From NCBI RefSeq assembly GCF_029714405.1, contig NZ_CP121650.1, positions 7,507,001-7,571,000 of the forward strand: 64,000 nt of DNA. Reading direction: 5' to 3'. Origin of the DNA: Bradyrhizobium sp. CB82 (GTDB lineage Bacteria > Pseudomonadota > Alphaproteobacteria > Rhizobiales > Xanthobacteraceae). Made by a program: the position numbers and the translations under genes. The notes beneath the pieces were generated by a model that worked only from the letters and a program-made list of their open reading frames with translations, searched no databases and had not been told where the DNA came from. Shown here piece by piece: positions 49,058 through 57,119 of the stretch (its first letter is position 1; every line of letters begins with the position of its first letter).

Positions 49058-49092
49058 CGGCAGGTCAACGCACGAAGCGATTCTCTCGTTCG

Positions 49093-49119
49093 GATGTCGC
49101 CCCGCGACATCTTGTCCGG
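49093..49119. promoter_or_regulatory. Inverted repeat upstream of fixR, possible RegR/activator site
   Basis: GATGTCGC, CCC, GCGACATC is a perfect 8-base inverted repeat (49093-49111), continuing into TTGTCCGG. The part GCGACATCTTGTCCGG resembles the RegR-binding element described upstream of Bradyrhizobium fixR. It is centred about 70-80 bases upstream of the predicted start of transcription. The protein that binds is inferred, not shown. Confidence 0.4.
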
Positions 49120-49491
49120 TTTGAATCAGGTGCCCGTCGCTGTCGAACCAAATTCGGCGTTGAGCTCGGCATCGTTTGGCGAAGCGGCTAACAAAGGCCG
49201 TGTTTGCACCGGAGCTGCCCAGATTTATAGCGTGCTGCTATAGGCCGCACGTCAAAGCCCACCAACCGCGCAATGCACTCGATAGGTCTTTTACGCATTG
49301 CGGCTCGCGAAGCAAACCGAGGCGCCCGGCGCACTTTTGCCAGTCGTAAAATGCGCCGGGTCCCGCCTCTGCACCATCAGTACATCCGTGATGATGCTGC
49401 TCTGACTGACGCGAGCAGCGTGGCGAAACTTAGGCCGCTAGACCGGCTCCGCATCAACGGAGACATCATTTGCGCAAATGTTCGAAAGAGC

Positions 49492-49518
49492 TTGAATCGT
49501 ACGTAGCGTCAATTTGTA
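49492..49518 (+). repeat. 27-base island repeat, copy 2
   Basis: Second copy of the 27-base element, plus strand, with the invariant blocks TTGAA, CG, ACG, GCGTCA, TTGTA. It sits in a gene-poor stretch between fixR and the IS5-family remnant; after it, GATCTC is shared with copy 4. Confidence 0.65.
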
Positions 49519-49739
49519 CGATCTCTGACTCTGCTTTCGAATCCAACGGCTAGACAGCTCCCGCCTTGCACGCAAGTCGCCAAAAGTGCCGCCATGATTA
49601 ACGAAGATGCCCCTGAGGTTCGAATTCTCATCGACCAGTTTGCCGACGATCTCATAGGCATTCCCAAATTCTTCATGAGTTAGCAATGCGTCGCCCATAT
49701 CGAACCGCCGTGTCCTCGCACATTAGGAGAAGGCAGATG

Positions 49740-50222
49740 TGCGGAAGAGCCTGTTCGGCGCCCGACGAGCCGGATATGGAATACGCCATCGTCAACGCCA
49801 CGGGCGTCAAGGTGCACCGCCACGGACAAGGCGCAAAAGGAGGACTCAAGGTCAGGCTATCGCCGTTAAGGGTGGCATCAGCACCAAAATCCTGGCCTCA
49901 CCGATGCGGTCGGCGCTCTCGTGTGTTTCGTGCTGCTGCCCGAATAGAGCTTCGCAATCGTCGGCGTTCCGCCACTCGTTGAAAAGGTCGCCTTCGACGC
50001 ACTGATCGCCGACAAGGCGTCCCGCAGCAATGCCATCATCGCCGATCTCGGCGAGCGGCGGCGCCAAGGTAGTCAGCTCCCAGCCCCCCTGCCGCGCACA
50101 GCCGCGCGCCGTCGACAAAGTAAAGATCACCTGATCGGAAACCTCTTCTGCAGGCTCAAGAATTCAAACGCATCCCGCCGCGCGCAGACAAGCTGACTAG
50201 GCTTCGCTGCTATGATCCATGA
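49740..50222 (+). pseudogene. IS5-family transposase remnant
   Basis: Fragments in several plus-strand frames read as an IS5-family (IS427/ISRj-like) transposase: VKVHRHGQGAKGGL at about 49810, then VKGGISTKILA, VCFVLLP at about 49915, IADKASRSNAIIADLGERRR at about 50008, and finally NLFCRLKEFKRI with ADKLTRLRCYDP before 50222. Several frameshifts separate the parts, so it is inactive. I did not find its terminal repeats. Confidence 0.65.
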
Positions 50223-50301
50223 GCCGCGACCGTGTTAAACTCCCAAGAATCCCAATAGAACCTAGGCTAGTCGCGGTTGGCAGCAGACGCTCTGCGCCGG
50301 C

Positions 50302-50335
50302 GTGTCAGCTTATGGTCAGTTAGGCTGCGTATCAT
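50302..50335 (+). promoter_or_regulatory. Possible tts box upstream of nopP-like gene
   Basis: GTCAGCTTATGGTCAG at 50304-50319 matches the first half of the rhizobial tts box (GTCAGCTTNTCGNNAG) with two mismatches. It lies about 95 bases before the NopP-like start, the usual distance for TtsI-driven type III effector genes. Confidence 0.5.
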
Positions 50336-50400
50336 TGTACCCAACGCTTGAACGGCACAAGCGCGCAGCAAGCAACTTTGCCGATAGGAGGGCGAATCAA

Positions 50401-51270
50401 ATGTATAGCCGAATCACTGGCTCATCCAGCCAGTCCACAAGCGCCAGCCAGGCTGATGAATCGAGACGGTCAGAAGACAGCTACCGCTTTGCGGAAACAG
50501 TTGCAGGCACGTCGGCGGCGAGGCCGTACTCCCTCGTTACCGAGCCCCCAATCGATGAGATCGACAGGTCTTCCTTCATGAGAGAAGTGAGAGGATTTAT
50601 GGGCGGTGACATCAGACACATCGCCGGCAATCCACAAGAGTACTCGCATTTCGTATCCAACAAAGCTGAGCGTGCAGCATGGGTTGCTGGGGGTTATGCC
50701 AGCACCTACGATAATCCGAACAAGAGGGCGCGTTTCTTCCGCTATCAATTGGGCGACAAAACTGTCGGTCTTCTAAGGTCGGGAGCAGGATTCCCCCTCG
50801 AAACGGAAGAGGCCCAGCGGAAATTTCCTGAGCATAGCGACGTCACATCCGTTCTGGACCTCAGGGTTACTCATCCGCTGGTCGAGAACGCAGGCGATAT
50901 TCTGCTGGAGCATCAGCTTCGGCTCGACGGCGAGCGGCCATTGGTCATGTCGCGCCCTGCCTTAGAGGGGATTGAACCCCGTCTAGCGGAGATGGGCTTT
51001 GTTCACATGGGTGATATGGGCGATTGGGGTAATAATTGTTGGGGGCTCGATCCCAACCAACATCCCGAGAAATGGACGAAGAACGACGACGGTGAATGGC
51101 AGCGAGCCGATAAACCTCCACTGTATCTTTCGAAAACCGAGGGCAACGACACCGATACCGAAGCCGGTAGCGAAGCAAGTAGCGAAGCATACTCGAGTGA
51201 AGCAGATTCTTCTGACGACGACCCTTCATGGCACCTCGAGCGCGCCATGAGACAATTGGCCATGGGGTAA
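50401..51270 (+). CDS. NopP-like type III secreted effector
   Basis: A 289-residue protein starting MYSRITGSSSQSTSASQADE at 50401 (GGAGGG upstream). The Ser-rich, charge-poor N-terminus without a Sec signal is typical of type III secretion. The body, RSFMREVRGFMGGDIRHIAG (about 62-81) then EYSHFVSNKAERAAWVAGGY, resembles the rhizobial effector NopP, which is phosphorylated by plant kinases and affects host range; this assignment is from memory. The C-terminal about 45 residues are extremely acidic and serine-rich (TEAGSEASSEAYSSEADSSD). A tts-box-like motif lies upstream. It could instead be a related effector. Confidence 0.65.
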   Translation: MYSRITGSSSQSTSASQADESRRSEDSYRFAETVAGTSAARPYSLVTEPPIDEIDRSSFMREVRGFMGGDIRHIAGNPQEYSHFVSNKAERAAWVAGGYASTYDNPNKRARFFRYQLGDKTVGLLRSGAGFPLETEEAQRKFPEHSDVTSVLDLRVTHPLVENAGDILLEHQLRLDGERPLVMSRPALEGIEPRLAEMGFVHMGDMGDWGNNCWGLDPNQHPEKWTKNDDGEWQRADKPPLYLSKTEGNDTDTEAGSEASSEAYSSEADSSDDDPSWHLERAMRQLAMG

Positions 51271-51803
51271 CAGTTGCAATGACGAGACCGGATTCGAGAG
51301 CGATCTGGTTTATCGTCGTTGCCCCCACCGGTGAAAGGGTATAGCCAGAAATAGGAGCGCGCGCCCGCGCGCTCCTCTCCGATTCCACATGTTTGCCGTT
51401 GGCGAGTCGTTAGTGCGATCCACCGACCGTGTTTCGCGACATTTTATCTGTCGTGCCAAGTACCGAATAGGAACGTTTATTTGCTGCTCGGTCAGCCCAG
51501 CGCCGTGCGGTGCGAGCGTTAGTCGGTGATCCAAGACGGCATAGCTTGATGATTGGCATAATATTGAGGAGGCTGTCTGAAGCGTGGATTCCGGCGATCT
51601 CTCCCGAATGTACTGAGATGATGCCGCTGGATTCTGAACTGCGCTCACCAACCACTGGATGATATCGCCCGGGCGTAGAAGCTGGCAGTTCCCAGGCGCT
51701 TGGTCCGCGGTCGATTTTGATCACCGCCAGCGCAGTACGACCGCTCGCCTATCGCCGTTGTTGGACAAATCCAGGAGAAAAGCTCAGAGAAGACTGATTT
51801 TTC
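51271..51803. other. Intergenic region, no gene recognised
   Basis: About 530 bases between the NopP-like gene and the queD remnant. Minus-strand frames of about 100 codons overlap one another and show no family features. Confidence 0.4.
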
Positions 51804-52130
51804 TCATCGTCCGTCATATTCAGCCCAGGCATCAGACGTTTCATAGACCCGAACGCACGAGATTTGCGGAACTTTGCGATGCAATCTTTCCCAGATCCAA
51901 ACCGCGATATTTTCGGCGGTAGGATTATATAATCCTTCGACTTCATTCAGATATCGATGATCAAGTGCATTCACTATTTCGGACAAAGACTCCTCTAGGT
52001 CAAAAAAATCGATGACGTATCCGGTGATCGGGTCCACGGGCCCATCAAGCTGCACCTCGATTCGATAGGAGCGCCCATGTATGCGGCCGCACCTGTGTGT
52101 GACCGGCACGTTGGGGAGGCAGTGGGCTGC
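51804..52130 (-). pseudogene. queD: queD-like remnant (6-pyruvoyl tetrahydropterin synthase family), 5' end lost
   Basis: The frame encodes most of a QueD/6-pyruvoyl-tetrahydropterin synthase: AAHCLPNVPVTHRCGRIHGR then SYRIEVQLDGPVDPITGYVI, DFFDLEESLSEIVNALDHRY, LNEVEGLYNPTAENIAVWIW, and VRVYETSDAWAEYDG. A TAG stop lies immediately before AAHCLP, so the N-terminal strand is gone; the only possible start (GTG 52109) would also lose the first zinc ligand in AAH. QueD makes the queuosine/deazapurine precursor; this copy is most likely dead. Confidence 0.7.
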
Positions 52131-52959
52131 CTAGAACCTGAACGCTTGTGATATCCTCATCGGTCCTCAGATGCGTGCAGTATGTCTCAGCCGTTGCGAA
52201 TGCGAACACCGCCATGAACTCAGGCACGTTCTGCTGTGAACTTCAATCTGAACGATCGGCGAGCTCGATCTGTTCCCAATTTCTTTTCGTCGCCATTTTC
52301 CCATGGCTGCGGCAGTTGGTGCTCATAGAGCACTTCAACCTTCATCTGTTTTACTCTATGGCGGAAAGCGTAATCGATTCATATTCCCCGGACGCGACAT
52401 TCATGGTCGCGGTAGGTCGCCGACACTGGTCGTACCATGCAGCCCGGATTCTGGTCGCGTCACACTGGCTGGCACAGCTCTCATCTTCAGAGGCCGGTCT
52501 GCACTACCGCTATTCAAGCTGGCGGGAGGCCAAGTGGACCAAGGGTCCGGACCAACCGAGGTTTCATCTGAACTGCCGCACGACTGCAACATGGCTAGTC
52601 GTGACGGCTCTTCGCTACCTTACGAGCAATGGGTGTGCCACATGCTACGAGCCCGATTGAAAGAGGACGAAAAGCAGCGATTTTGGCGCCGACCAACGAA
52701 CCAGCCTCACCCTGATGTCGTGTTTCCGACATAAACATCTTCAAACAAGACACGTCCAAACATCACAATGCAAGCGTCGAAGTTAGACGATTTTGCATGT
52801 CGCCCGCCCTTAGGGCCGAGCGATGCCGCGTTCACGCCTAAATTTACCAACTGTGCTAGCAAGATGTGGAATGAGGAAGAACTGCCTTCATGTAGGACGC
52901 AACTACACAAAGCGTTTTATCAAGTTTGCAATTCGCTCGACAACGAGTGGGGGACCATT
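52131..52959. other. Region upstream of pectinesterase, no confident gene
   Basis: About 830 bases. Plus-strand frames at 52148-52660 and 52303-52734 overlap and neither has a clear ribosome binding site or recognisable domain. No tts box was found in front of the pectinesterase. Confidence 0.4.
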
Positions 52960-53946
52960 ATGCGAACTCTCCTGATTTCCGCCGCCGTTCTGGCCAGATC
53001 CTTGCAGCCATCGGAGGCACAAGCTGAGCGGCTCTTGGTCTCGCAATCCGGGCACATGGCCTATCGCTCCGTCCAGGAGGCGGTAGATGCACTGCCGGCT
53101 CGAGGCGGCGACATTCTGATCGCACCGGGCATCTATCGCGAAAAGATCAAGGTCGGCAAACCTGGCGTTCACATCAAAGGCACCGGCGAGAGACCGGAGG
53201 ACACAGTGGTCGTCTACGGCGACGGCGCGATCAAAGTGGGTGGAACCGTTCGTTCCGCCACGATGGACGCATCTGGCGATGACTTCCGGCTCGATAATCT
53301 GACGATACAAAACGACTATTCCTTGGATCCAGACAATCCGCCGTCGCAAGCGGTGGCGCTGTCTATTACCGGAGACAAGGACATTATTACCCGCGTCCGC
53401 CTTCTCGGCGCACAGGACACACTATTCGCCAACAAAGGGCCGAACGGCCGAACAGCACGCCACTACTTTTCGGACTGCTACATCGAGGGCCATGTCGATT
53501 ATATATTTGGCAATGCCAAGGCCTATTTCCAACATTGCGAGTTGCACGGCATCGCCAACCAGGCTGTTGTGTATACCGCACAAAGCAAAGACTCGCCGGA
53601 CGAAGACAGCGCCTATGTTTTCGACCATTGCACCCTGACCGCCGATCCGAGCGCACATGGCATCGCCCTTGGCCGTCCTTGGCGCTCTTATGCTACCGTG
53701 ATCTTCTTATTCACCCGGATGAATGCGCCGGTGATACCAGAAGGCTGGAGCGAGTGGGATCGCGGCAAGACCAATAGATTGAAGACCGCCTATTATGCCG
53801 AATACCAATCCACCGGCATCGGCGCCAATCCCAGAGGACGGGAGCCTTACGCCCATCAGCTAACCGACAGCGAAGCCAAGCAATGGTCGCTCAAAGCGTT
53901 CTTCGCTGATGATACGGACTGGCTGCTGAGTTCACCATCAAGGTAG
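52960..53946 (+). CDS. Pectinesterase (carbohydrate esterase family 8), secreted
   Basis: Pectin methylesterase, 328 residues from ATG 52960, which follows GTGGGGG. A Sec signal peptide (MRTLLISAAVLARSLQPSEA, cleavage near AQA-ER) exports it. CE8 motifs are complete: FRLDNLTIQND, LLGAQDTLFA (about 138-147), HYFSDCYIEGHVDYIFGNAK with the catalytic Asp (about 157-176) and IALGRPWRSYATV (about 232). It removes methyl groups from pectin so that polygalacturonase (55490-56800) can cleave it. The pair suggests a role in host-wall entry. Confidence 0.92.
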   Translation: MRTLLISAAVLARSLQPSEAQAERLLVSQSGHMAYRSVQEAVDALPARGGDILIAPGIYREKIKVGKPGVHIKGTGERPEDTVVVYGDGAIKVGGTVRSATMDASGDDFRLDNLTIQNDYSLDPDNPPSQAVALSITGDKDIITRVRLLGAQDTLFANKGPNGRTARHYFSDCYIEGHVDYIFGNAKAYFQHCELHGIANQAVVYTAQSKDSPDEDSAYVFDHCTLTADPSAHGIALGRPWRSYATVIFLFTRMNAPVIPEGWSEWDRGKTNRLKTAYYAEYQSTGIGANPRGREPYAHQLTDSEAKQWSLKAFFADDTDWLLSSPSR

Positions 53947-54162
53947 GAAACTATGGGGCGTAAACTTCTATTATGTCCACCGCTGCGCCGTTCTGGGTCT
54001 GTCACGCCCAGCTCTGCACCGCCTTACGATCTTTTCTTTAGGGTTCGCGAACCGCCTCGCGAACTTCGTCAGCTTCTCGTTCAGCCATAGGCGGCAAGCT
54101 GAGGCCGTCGGTCGGCGTGCCTCAAGGGCATAAGCGCAGATCAGCTCACCGCCCGCGGATCT

Positions 54163-54963
54163 TCACTTCGAAGTCACGGTCCAGTTGTTGAAATTGAAGT
54201 TCTTTCCCCCAGGGGACGAGGTGATCTCGACGCCGTATTGGACGCTACCAACCTTTATGTCGCCAAAGTAACCCGTCGACTTGATCCACTCCAGAGCACT
54301 CTTGATGTCCACCGTGCCACTGTTGGCTTTCGAAGTGCGAAGTAGTGAGATGACCTTGTGACCGTTGTAGCCTTCAAACACGTTCCAAGTCGCTCCACCT
54401 ATGTTGACATTGCTGCGGACCGGGATCGCCGCTCCGGAAGCGGCGTAATTATATGAAATGGGCTTAACGTTGCCGCTACCGTCCGGGTTTCCGGTGTAGT
54501 TTGTCCAGAGCATTATCTCATACTGCTTTGAGCTGTCCCAGACATCATAAGCGACGTCCCATGCGCCTCCAGCAGGAACGGTCTGATTGAAGCTCGAGCT
54601 CAAAGTGTTGATTGAACTGAGCGGTTTGCCGATATCAAGAGCCTGGTGTGGATAGCTCTTGATGCCACCAGTATTAGGCTGGTTCGACCACACGCCCCAC
54701 TCGTTGACTGCACCCACCGAAATCGTCTGTGGCCCGGCGCCTGCGCCCCATACGTCGTTATTCCAAGAGTAGCCGTCGCGTGAATAGCTCCCGTATGGAT
54801 CGCTCGAGTGCCAAGCCGAAGCCTTTGCCGATACAGCCGCGGCAGATGATGGTGACTTGGCATCATTCACGGCCTGCCTAAATAGATCATGATTCTCCAG
54901 TGTTTGGACGTACCCCGTTAGGGGTTCTGGCGAGCCAACACCGTTTATCCGATTGGACTCCAT
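54163..54963 (-). CDS. gunA2: GunA2-like GH12 endoglucanase, probable type III secreted
   Basis: A 266-residue glycoside hydrolase family 12 endoglucanase. The nucleophile Glu is in KQYEIMLWTNYTG (about residue 151) and the acid/base Glu in VQYGVEITSSPGG (about 248). There is no Sec signal; the first about 50 residues (MESNRINGVGSPEPLTGYVQ then Ser/Ala-rich AAAVSAKASAW) are consistent with a type III signal. A good tts box lies about 115 bases upstream on the same strand. GunA2 of Bradyrhizobium japonicum is a known genistein-inducible, type-III-dependent protein of this family. Confidence 0.85.
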   Translation of the reverse strand: MESNRINGVGSPEPLTGYVQTLENHDLFRQAVNDAKSPSSAAAVSAKASAWHSSDPYGSYSRDGYSWNNDVWGAGAGPQTISVGAVNEWGVWSNQPNTGGIKSYPHQALDIGKPLSSINTLSSSFNQTVPAGGAWDVAYDVWDSSKQYEIMLWTNYTGNPDGSGNVKPISYNYAASGAAIPVRSNVNIGGATWNVFEGYNGHKVISLLRTSKANSGTVDIKSALEWIKSTGYFGDIKVGSVQYGVEITSSPGGKNFNFNNWTVTSK

Positions 54964-55073
54964 AAAGCTCTCCTTTCGGTTCCGAGAACAGAGTCTCTTG
55001 CAGATCCACCCAGCGGGTACCCTAGGTTTGTGGCCAGTTCCTTCTTAGGCGGCATCGATGTCTAGAGACAAGG

Positions 55074-55113
55074 TTCGAATGCTAGGAAGGTTGGCTTTCG
55101 AGAAGCTGACGAA
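55074..55113 (-). promoter_or_regulatory. tts box of the gunA2-like gene
   Basis: Minus-strand TCGTCAGCTTCTCGAAAGCC (55113-55094), continuing into AACCTTCCTAGC, is a close match to the TtsI-binding tts box that controls rhizobial type III effector genes. The GH12 gene starts about 115 bases downstream. Confidence 0.8.
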
Positions 55114-55489
55114 ATCGAAAAGAAGAGTGAACCCGGGGCCGGGTTCGCCGTCTCGCATGACAGCAGCCTGGCTGAGACAGAGGCAACGAGAGCCTGGTTT
55201 GAACATCGAACGTCCAACAATGAGTGTGGTGCTCTCATTTCATTTGCCGGAGTTTGCAAATTTGGTGGCTGCTTCCAAATTCAGCAGGTCGGCGACAATC
55301 CTATCGTTGGCGGCCAGAGCCTCTTCATTCGACTGAAATGGATATCGAGGGGGCACCTGCGGGCGCAAAATCTAACAATGAGCCGAAGGTGAAAAGTTCA
55401 GCCAAACATATCCCGCGAGGCGGGCGGGCCCGGACGGCACCGTATAAGCCAGCCGCGCTCGGAACGCTTGCTCCAAGAGGCGATAGATT
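55114..55489. other. Intergenic region between gunA2 promoter and polygalacturonase
   Basis: About 375 bases. A plus-strand frame at 55058-55336 (92 codons) crosses the tts box and is not credible as a gene. Nothing else recognised. Confidence 0.4.
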
Positions 55490-56800
55490 CTATCGGGGCG
55501 CGATGCCGTTCGCAGACTTGCTGGGTGCTTTTGAGAACGCCTTTGCACAACCTTCCCACGCACCAGACGGCACTTGGCCTTGCCCGCCCCGCAGAGGCGG
55601 CGACACGGCTGAAACCACCACATTTGCATTTTCCACCTGCCAAGTCGCGCTATCGGAGAAATGCACATCCTCCAACGCAATCTCAAGCGGATGAACTAGA
55701 TCAAGCCCGTGCATCACCAGCGCACCACCACCGCCACGCACGTGGCGCAGAACGATCTGTCGGTAGACCGGCAATTCGTCGCCGTGCGCCTGGGGATCAT
55801 AGCGTGTATCGAAATAGATAGGCCATCGGTTGCCGCGTAGGCACACATTCTCATAGGTGACCCTCTCCACCAGGCCACCTCGGCTGACGTCACTCTTAAT
55901 GCGCAAGCCAGATGTCGTGCCGTCCAGGGTCAGGCCATACACCAGTATGTCGCTGACACCTGAGCTAACCTCGCTCCCGATCGACATGCCGTGCCCCCAC
56001 CCGAAGTAATTGTCAATAATGGAAATATAGCGGGCGGGACCATTGCTTCCGGCTTTGATCGCCACATTGTCGTCTCCAGTACGGATCTGACAGTGAGCAA
56101 TGGTCACATCTTGGCTGGCGCCAGGATCGATGCCGTCTGTATTGCGGGCGTCGGCCGGTGTATCGATTGTGACCCCCCAAAAGGTAGCACCTTCGACCCG
56201 GTTCATCGCCACGTGGAAATTGGACGCATTACGCAGTGTAATGCCGTGAAAGGCAATGTCCTGGGCATGGTCGATTTGGATGAGGCGAGGGACGTTCTGG
56301 TTCCCACCCTCAGTTTGCGCGCGCCGCGCCAATTGCCACCAACTCTCGCTGGTGCCGACCATGAGCGCGCCGCCCTGGCCGTCGATGATGCCATCGCCGT
56401 AGATGCCGCCTCCCCGTGTCTGGGAGAAGCTAATGAATGGACGGCAGCCATCGCCCTTGCCTCCGATGCGACCACAATTTCCCAAGCCTTTGTCATAAGC
56501 TTTCGGCTGGGCAAGAGCGACAAGCGTGGCGTCGCGCTCGATCCATAGCGTTACTCCAGATTTCATCTCGATGGGACCCGACTTGAAGATCCCGTTTGCC
56601 AAGTAGACCGCCGAGCCAGGGGGACAGTGAGCAATGGCGTCTTGCAGACTATCAGTGACATCTTCACTAGACGGCGCGGGCCGAGCGCAGACATGATGAG
56701 GTGCAGCGGGCTCGGCGACAGCGCGGCGATCCTTGGCTTGTGCGAGGCTTACTGTGGCAAGCATCGAGACCAAAGCCAAAAAATGCAAACGGACCAACAT
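55490..56800 (-). CDS. Polygalacturonase (glycoside hydrolase family 28), secreted
   Basis: A 436-residue GH28 enzyme that hydrolyses demethylated pectin. The start is ATG 56800; a TTG two codons earlier is inferior. N-terminal signal peptide MLVRLHFLALVSMLATVSLA, cleavage near AQAK. Catalytic motifs are all present: ARNTDGIDPGASQDV (about 219-233), RTGDDNVAIKAGSNG (about 243-257), GWGHGMSIGSEVSSG (about 269-283) and SGLRIKSDVSRGG (about 301-313). It parallels the genistein-regulated polygalacturonase known in Bradyrhizobium. No clear tts box was seen upstream. Confidence 0.92.
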   Translation of the reverse strand: MLVRLHFLALVSMLATVSLAQAKDRRAVAEPAAPHHVCARPAPSSEDVTDSLQDAIAHCPPGSAVYLANGIFKSGPIEMKSGVTLWIERDATLVALAQPKAYDKGLGNCGRIGGKGDGCRPFISFSQTRGGGIYGDGIIDGQGGALMVGTSESWWQLARRAQTEGGNQNVPRLIQIDHAQDIAFHGITLRNASNFHVAMNRVEGATFWGVTIDTPADARNTDGIDPGASQDVTIAHCQIRTGDDNVAIKAGSNGPARYISIIDNYFGWGHGMSIGSEVSSGVSDILVYGLTLDGTTSGLRIKSDVSRGGLVERVTYENVCLRGNRWPIYFDTRYDPQAHGDELPVYRQIVLRHVRGGGGALVMHGLDLVHPLEIALEDVHFSDSATWQVENANVVVSAVSPPLRGGQGQVPSGAWEGCAKAFSKAPSKSANGIAPR

Positions 56801-57119
56801 GAACAACTCTCAGTTCTGGGGGCTCACCGACGTTTACCAACCTACTTCGAAATCCGAACCCAAGTTACCGTAGGCTTCGTTACGAAGAGCCAGAATGGAC
56901 CGCCCGACAACCATAAGACAAGATGGGTGGAACGAGCTACGAACGTTTGGAAAGTCCACGCGGCGCAGAAACAAAAGACACGCGCCCGCGCCCCAACACC
57001 AGCAGGTGGCGCCCGCGAGCCGACCTAAACCTCTGCCGCTCCCCATCGACGATGAAATGCAGTCATATGATGGTCCACGAACTTGAAATCCGGAAGTGAT
57101 GGCCCCCGTTCTCTCGTGC
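56801..57119. other. Intergenic region between polygalacturonase and glmS
   Basis: About 320 bases, presumably holding the polygalacturonase promoter and the end of the glmS transcript. No gene, repeat or clear promoter motif recognised. Confidence 0.4.

Noticed and set aside
50182..50200. GTCAGCTTGTC on the minus strand, resembling a tts box
   Set aside because: It lies within the IS5-family transposase remnant and encodes its ADKLT end; no effector gene follows on that strand.
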